A stretch of DNA of 64,000 nt from Sanderia malayensis (taxonomy: Eukaryota; Cnidaria; Scyphozoa; Semaeostomeae; Pelagiidae), in contig RQOL01000660.1 in assembly GCA_013076295.1 (NCBI GenBank), forward strand, positions 4,092,001-4,156,000, given 5' to 3'. This document shows positions 57,719 through 64,000 of this stretch, in pieces (position 1 is the stretch's first letter; each line of letters begins with the position of its first letter). A model generated the notes under the pieces. The model had not been told where the DNA came from. It did no database searches and saw nothing but the letters and a program-made list of their open reading frames with translations. The position numbers and the translations under genes are program-made.

Positions 57719-59933
57719 ATGCGTAAGTATCTATCAAAACTCAAGTTTATTAGAGGCAAATCAATACTATAGTAAATTATAAAGCCGCAAAATTGCAAAT
57801 CAATTGGATTCTTCTTGTGCTGCTGAACACTTTTTAATGTCTGGCCCAGCAGGCCTAGCTAGGCACCCTGTTAGTCCATACACGTGAAGTGTCCGAAAAT
57901 AAAACCCTTGGTGTTGATAGAGCCTGTAAATTATATCAAGAATGCTCAATGCTTCCACAACAACACAACCCTGTAAAAATGATTTGCATTTGGCTTACTC
58001 GAGAGCTTAAAAAGGAAAATAAATTCCTTTTCTTTATATTTTAGCACTTCAAACAACTGCATCGTTCTTTATTGCCTCTGTGCTCACACTACTGACATTT
58101 GCATTGATGCAAATATTCAAAACAGAATTATCTTCTGGCAAAGGCATGACAATACTTGGTGGCCTCCTTGGCTCCAAGCTCTTTGTATTTATGCTGACTG
58201 TATCTTTTTCATATTTTATGTCACATTTGTTGTGATCGTTCTCTATCCGGTCCCCTTTGGTCAATCAACATTCCGTTGAAATCAACAAGTTGAAATACAA
58301 ATGAGAACAAGTTTTCCAACCTGGGAAATGTGTGACAATTTTTTCCAACCTGGTAAATGTGTGACATTTTTTGATGATTTAGTGCCCCTTTGCAAAGCAT
58401 AGAAAGTGTGCAATGTACTCATCCAACAAGGTAACAGTAGGACCATGTAGGAGAGCAAAGATACCTTCTTCCCAAGCTCTACACCTATGAGTGCCCAAGG
58501 CTCCAATTGTTGTCTATTATTTTTGTTTTTGTTTTTCTCAAGTGGAGAAGTTTTCTCAAGTTTTACTTTCCAAGTTTTCCAGCCTAAGAAGTAAACAAGG
58601 CTCTGAGATAGCTCTGGAGCCCAATCTGAAAAAAGGAGATAAATATTATAGAAGAAATATCAGGGGACACCTAAATTACTTGAGAAGTTGAAGGATTTTG
58701 AGTTACAACTTATTGAAGTTCTGAAGTACTGCATAGCCATTCTAGCAAGTGGTATTATATCATTGTAAAATCCTCCATTTGTTTCTTAACAAACCTTCAG
58801 GCTGTTAGCAATGTCGAAAGAGTTATGTTTGGCCCCGGATTCCATGCAAAAATATTTCCTGAAGGTAAGCTGAAAACTAAGTGTTATGAACTTTTATTTA
58901 TTTCAATGTTAATATAGAATGAAATCTCAAATTACCATTCCCCATACAGTTAACTTTGGTGTTTAGTGAACTAGCCTTGTGTCACAGAGCTGGGTGTGAT
59001 AAAGAAGGGGGCAGGGGTATAACAGAGATTATGTTGACCGCATTGGAAATATTGCTCTTTTTTCTTGTTAGTTTTATCCTGCTTAGCAATTGCTATGTTT
59101 GCATCTGGACTGGTTCATCGTGTTTGCGTTACAACATGGTAAATGCAATTATTAAATTTCAGTTCATCTTTATTCAATTCTCTTCAATTTCACATCAACT
59201 TTTTTCCTTATCTCTGTCATTACCTACATTTTTTATTTATTGTCTAAATACCCTATATTCTCGATTAAACATTTATTAAGTTTGGCAATTTTGGGGGGGC
59301 CTGATCAAGGGCCATTATTCAAGGGGGCGTTTATTTCAAACGTTGGAAGCATAAGGGAGCATTTAATCAAGTCAGGGGGCATTTGATCGAGGAAATACGG
59401 TAATACACTTTTCTTTCTTAATTGCCCTTCTTTTCCCTCCCAACGTTGTCTAAAATCAAACCACTGCAGTGAATAAGCACCCGCATAGAACGTATGGCAG
59501 AGTTCAATATACAGTTGAACCTCCATAGAACGGATACAATTGGGACCAATGATATTGTCCGTTGTAGAGAGGTGTCCGTTGTAAAGAGGTGGCTTTTACA
59601 AAGAAATGACCATATATGTGAAAATTTGGGACTTAAATATCTGTCCGTTGTATGTAGGTGTCCGTTATATGGAGGTGTCCGTTGTATGGAGGTGTCCGTT
59701 GTATGGAGGTGTCTGTTATATGGAGGTGGCCGTTGTATGGAGGTTCCACTGTATATATAGTCACTGCTATTGTGTTTATCAGTGCGTTGTGTAAACACGG
59801 TCCTTGTGCAATCTTTTGCAGTTTCTTGTTCTCATTGGTTGCTTTGTACTACCTCAACAAATTGTCCAGTGAAAAGTACAACACGCCAACCGTCCAACTC
59901 AAACATGTCGGAAAAGTTAAGAAAGGACAGTAA
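57719..59933 (+). CDS. KRTCAP2: KRTCAP2, oligosaccharyltransferase complex subunit
   Basis: Five exons (57,719-57,722; 58,045-58,199; 58,801-58,864; 59,072-59,138; 59,822-59,933) join in phase to 133 codons. The first coding exon is only ATGC. Family landmarks in order: SFFIASVLTLLTFALMQIF (helix 1), TILGGLLGSKLFVFMLTA (helix 2), the soluble loop NVERVMFGPGFHAKIFPEV, then LSCLAIAMFASGLVHRVCVT (helix 3) and FLFSLVALYYLNKLS (helix 4), with a lysine-rich tail (GKVKKGQ) fitting ER retention. Length equals the vertebrate protein. KRTCAP2 is an accessory subunit of the STT3A-type oligosaccharyltransferase in the ER membrane. Intron 4 contains two MITEs, so exon 5 is 680 bases away. Confidence 0.93.
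59251..59400. mobile_element. Small MITE in KRTCAP2 intron 4
   Basis: CCCTATATTCTCGATTAAA at the left pairs imperfectly with the right end (TTTGATCGAGGAAATACGG), flanked by TA, 150 bp with G runs inside. It resembles the CCGTAAATTCTC family in ends and composition. Confidence 0.6.
59512..59751. mobile_element. MITE with internal 17-bp minisatellite, KRTCAP2 intron 4
   Basis: A 240-bp TA-flanked element has ends CAGTTGAACCTCCAT and ATGGAGGTTCCACTG. The right half is made of about six tandem copies of a 17-base unit (GTGTCCGTTGTATGGAG type, 59,640-59,745), which looks like expansion of the terminal repeat itself. Open frames across it are repeat artefacts. Confidence 0.85.
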
Positions 59934-62828
59934 AATGCATAGAACGGATATTGTAAAACATAATAATTCTGATATATTTCATTGCATATTTTATTAGAAA
60001 AGTGTTTAACTCATGGGTATGCCGTGAAAGTAGTCGATTTGAGGTCGAGGTTTTTACTGATTAAAAGCAAAAGATAATTATTTTTGATTGCAATGCTTTG
60101 AGACTGCCTTTGTGATGTGTGAATCCAAGAGAATGTGTGCCAAAAGATGAACCAGTTGTTGGTTGGGGCATTTGATATCCGTGAAGCAAAATCTTTCTGT
60201 TGTCATTAAAAGCGAACTCATTCTCAACGTGCAAAACCTAGATGGAAGCCAGTAACAATTCTCTTACAGTCAACTCTATCTAATTCGAACATCCTGGGAA
60301 ATTGTTCGAATTACAAAAAGTTCGAATTATAGAGGTTTGTTTTATAAGAATTGGTTCATTAGTGATCCTTGAAGGGACAGAGAATTTCGTTCGAATTAGA
60401 TAGAGTTCGAATTACACGAGTTCGAACTATGCAGATTTGACTGTATATTGTTTTGATGACGTTGGTGATGTCATAGCCCTCCAACACCCTTAACACATCT
60501 GAAGTATTATTATGTTTTCGCTTTTGGCTGAGTTTTATTTTTGTGCAAAGCTAGCAAGTTCTTTCTGGGTTTTATTTTCAATGCATTGCGAACTTATTGC
60601 GAATGACCTTGATCAAATCCATCTAACCAGATTAATAATTCATGAAATTCGTCTGCCATGGACCATGTTTCTTTACTATCTATTTGCTAGCAAAACGAGT
60701 CTTTATTTTAATCCCTGGTTGCTTTTCATTACCAGATGTCGGCTTAGTTTATTCGTCAACTATTCAAAAAAGTTTTGTTGTTGTTTTGAGATATATTCAA
60801 TCTCAAACCACGTTCCTTTTCCTTATAAACGAGTTTAAGTCGTCTGTTTTAAAAGAACCGCGTTGTTTAACCAGAATATTCTTCCTTCTTATTCATTATC
60901 AGCTCCATGATGCACTGCGGGCTGAAAAATGCGTCCCATTATCCTCTGCGAAAATAAAGTTTATCCCAGAATGCATTGCAGGCTTAGAGAAAATATGCTG
61001 AAAACGTGTTTTAGACGTTTTTAGGCTTCAAAAACTTCTCCACTTGAGAAAAGCAAAATCTACAAATCTGTAATTATCGTTCAACTTTGCCTAGCTCAAA
61101 ATCCTTTATTATTTGAGAATTTATATTTCTCGCGAAGCTAATTGGCCGTTGAAATTGTGTATTTAATAATTTGAATCTGGGTATTGAGCCAGCTCGCGTG
61201 ATGTCATTGTTTTAATCGGATCAATTAAACGTAGAAATAAGAAAGTCTGCTCAAAATAAAGTCACATTTTCAATGCATCACTTTTTCTGAAATCGCATTG
61301 CTAAGTGGACTGTTGTTTTAAAAATTTATAACTTTTGTAATGCTTTTTTAATCAAAATTTTTCAGTTGCAAAGGAGAAATACTTTCACTGAACAAAGAGG
61401 CAGACACTATTGTTTGCAAGTAAAAGTGTTATTTTTTATATTTGGGAGATTTTTATGCTGCCTCATGGATTATCAACTCCTTATTTTACCCAGGTTCTTT
61501 TTATGTTTTGGCAACTACCCCGCTTCTAAATTATTATGTTTTCCTCGATAATTTGAGTTTTATTTCGCCCATTCTAATCTCAGTTAGCTTGGTATTAAAT
61601 TTTCATGGAGTTGAATTTATTATTCTTGCGCCAAGTAATTTTGCATTGCACTAACTGGTGTTTATATAAGTGGATTTTCTCTGCTGAGGAAGAAGTCTGT
61701 GTGGAGAAAGAGAGAATTGTGAATCAATCATGTCGGAAGATTAAGAATTATGATGAAGAATTAATAAATTGGATTATATTTTCCCACAAGCCGTAGTTTG
61801 AATTTTTCGAACAGAGATTACGTCATAATGGTCTGATATGAATGGCCAATTTTCATAAGTGACTTTTCAAAGAAGGGAATAATCTTCATAGGTCAATTTT
61901 TCTGTACCAATTTTGCAACCAATTGTATAACAACGTTTCTCAAATGGGCAGCAAGTTATTAGTACGATCGTACATGAAAAATAACACATGGGCTTCAAGA
62001 TAAAATTGATTTCAATTTAGTATTCAGCCGACAATATATAAAGGAAAGAAGTCCAAAACAGCTGGATTGGTTTTCAATTTATGATACGGCATCCAAAACA
62101 TAATGACCCATATCTTGAGTACGTTATCATGTGATGGTAAACGATAATTCGCTTTTTCGCTCCGTCAAGAAATAGGAGCAGGTGATGCGAGATAAAGAAT
62201 TCTAGTCTATTTTTTAAAAGAAAACAATAGCTTTGGAGTTGTTGGTCAGGAATTATTAATGAGTATCATCCGTGCTTAGGATTTCTTGTTCATTATTTCG
62301 AATATGACAGAGCGCACTACCTTGGTTCTACAGGCCCGGCAGTGTGTCTTTGCATGTCGAAATATTTAATGTTTATGTTGTGTTCATGTTGAATCAAATT
62401 GGCGAATTTTGTCGAAGTGATGGAATTTCGTAGTCATCAAATTTTGTGAGTGTCCCTTGCGAGTTCGCAAGAATTTGCAGTGGTTTCTTCGTCATCTTGT
62501 TGTCTTCAATTTTTATCAATATATCGATTTAAACTTAAGGGCTGTATTTATACCTGCTTCAACATAAATTAGTGTGTTCAGAAAAGCGTAAATAAATTGT
62601 ACAAAAGTGGAGTTATGTTTGCTTTCGAAGCATGAATCGATTTCTTCAAAATTGCTCTTCATGGATTTCAAGTAGAACTGTTTCAAACTAATTCAACAAC
62701 ACTGAAGTTTGGATTTACAACGTGGAAAATCTATCGCTTTCACACGGCAAATACCATCAACAAGTTATCTGAATTTGTACGCAATCTTCGCGTTGGTTTA
62801 GTTCTGTAAAAGGTAGCCCCATTTCACA
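59934..62828. other. Intergenic, one MITE, no gene recognised
   Basis: AT-rich DNA between KRTCAP2 and the alpha-catenin-like gene. Apart from the MITE at 60,267-60,443 nothing is supported; the last few hundred bases probably include the promoter and 5' UTR of the downstream gene. Confidence 0.6.
60267..60443. mobile_element. MITE, CAGTCAA family, copy 3
   Basis: 177 bp between TA dinucleotides, starting CAGTCAACTCTATCTAATTC and ending GATTTGACTG; very close to 8,295-8,477. Confidence 0.85.
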
Positions 62829-63878
62829 ATGGATATTCACAGTATTTGCGAGCCTAATGGCACACCTAATCGCGTCGTAATGCGAAATAACATTTCGAAA
62901 CAAGCAAGATTAAAGAGAAAGCGTTCGTCGCTGATCCTAGAGCCTCTCTTCGCCCAAGTTACGAGTTTTGTGCGAGATGCGGCAAGGAAACAACCCAGGA
63001 AGAAGAAGCGCTCGAAAAAATCCGAAACATTGTTGACAGAAATTCACAATGCCCTGCAGAAGTTGATTCGCGTTGGACGTGGAATAGCTTTTGATTATCC
63101 TGAAGTCAGGGTCGAAATGTCCTCCGCTTGCAGAAGTGTGGAGTTACTTGGTAAGTTTTTGCTTCATCTCTTACAATGTTTTCCCTGAGAAAAAATTATC
63201 TGTAAATATATAGCGAACTTTCAAGTGGGTCATGCGGTACTTTTATAATGATTTTTATTTTTTTAAATGATTCTTGTTAGAAGATACTTCTTGGATTTTC
63301 CCTTCTGAGAACTTCTGTTTATTGTTAGGTCGGTTATACCGATATCTTATTATAAGTTGAGCAGACACATAGGCCCTATTGTGAATAATCTTTTCTGACA
63401 AACTTTTGCCCCCCTGTGAAAAATTTCTAAAGAAATTTGTCAGCTGGTGAAAATACGAAAAATGCATGCAGATTTGAATAAGCGCTGGGGGCGTGTATGA
63501 GATAGTCAGCGAAATCCTTCTAGCTCTTGGTGAGTTTTGTAATTGGTTTTCAATAAGCGCCCGGGGCGTCTACAAATCGCATATTAAACTTTTTCTAATA
63601 ACATTGCAAGCGTGCTAGGGTCGCTTTATAAGACAAAATACACTTTATAAACTTTATGATGCCTATCTATAAAAAAACATCTGTTTGATGATGAATTTTC
63701 ATTTTCTCCAGGTAACCGCTTGAAAAATGCTGCCGTGGACTTTCTAGAATCCCCTTGTTCCCCTGTGAAGCGCCAAGACATGGTCAGGGTGGCAGACACG
63801 TTGCTCAGTGGAGTAACGCGCATGCTCTACATAGCAGACATCGCTGACGCACTGCGACTTCAAGCCTCCCTGAAACGG
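62829..63878 (+). CDS. Alpha-catenin/vinculin family protein, 5' part
   Basis: Two exons are visible (62,829-63,150 and 63,712-63,878), 163 codons, phase 0 at a GTAAGT donor; the gene continues beyond the window. The start is the ATG at 62,829. KRSSLILEPLFAQVTSF corresponds to the first helix of alpha-catenins (LLEPLVTQVTTL pattern), followed by the Lys/Arg-rich linker RKKKRSKK. LESPCSPVKRQDMVRVADTL and LSGVTRMLYIADIADALRL match the highly conserved PCSSVKRGNMVRAAR...LLILADMAD block of the beta-catenin-binding and dimerisation bundle. Alpha-catenins link cadherin/beta-catenin to actin. The extra basic N-terminus and several substitutions mean a divergent paralogue is possible; alpha-catulin fits less well. 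Confidence 0.85.
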
Positions 63879-64000
63879 GTAAGTAGCTACTGTCGTTATT
63901 GGACACTTTGACGATATCACTTGATAGATGCTTCAATATATGTTTGGACAGTTGTTATTATGTAGCACCTAATACAGCTGAATGCTATAAAAGAAACCTT

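Noticed and set aside
59494..59933. Plus-strand frames rich in YGGVRCMEVSV-type repeats
   Set aside because: They lie in the 17-bp minisatellite of a MITE; the real coding sequence there is KRTCAP2 exon 5 in another frame.

Overview
This is a stretch of animal nuclear genome. Genes are split by GT-AG introns, several introns are kilobases long, the DNA is AT-rich, and miniature inverted-repeat transposons (MITEs) are dense in introns and between genes. The gene families (Wnt, ARID3/dead ringer, alpha-catenin/vinculin, USE1, KRTCAP2, DDX59, SAXO, a class A GPCR) are metazoan. Intron density, gene spacing and MITE load suggest a cnidarian, probably an anthozoan; that is inference, and no species marker was seen. 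All gene models were joined by hand from reading frames, splice signals and family knowledge; in every model the intron phases agree across each junction.

Layout. 1-12.2 kb has no secure gene: a tRNA-derived SINE with a hairpin-rich body, MITE pieces, a possible orphan membrane-transporter exon, and a 176-bp satellite (10,481-11,774). 12.28-14.53 kb is a SAXO-type axonemal microtubule protein (+). 17.33-23.73 kb is a four-exon, 359-residue Wnt ligand (+), convergent with a six-exon ARID3 transcription factor (-, 25.60-30.23 kb). 31.88-44.01 kb is USE1, an ER SNARE (+, seven exons). Its last intron carries a PIF/Harbinger-type element with a frameshifted transposase beside a structurally complete piggyBac element (39,971-43,471) with an intact 613-codon transposase, TTAA duplications and very long inverted minisatellite arms. 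48.20-49.12 kb is a single-exon GPCR. 49.53-54.16 kb is DDX59 (zinc-finger HIT plus DEAD-box helicase, five exons). 54.73-56.38 kb is an unrecognised Ser/Arg-rich protein. 57.72-59.93 kb is KRTCAP2 (oligosaccharyltransferase subunit, five exons). From 62.83 kb to the right edge is the 5' part of an alpha-catenin-like gene.

The genes do not form an operon or a shared pathway; they are ordinary linked animal loci. I found no new multi-gene system. The points most worth a second look are a Wnt whose normally acylated serine (the S of CHGxSGxC) is threonine while all 24 cysteines are kept; the intact piggyBac with inverted minisatellite arms; an in-frame duplicated splice acceptor in USE1; and a set of TA-flanked MITE families.
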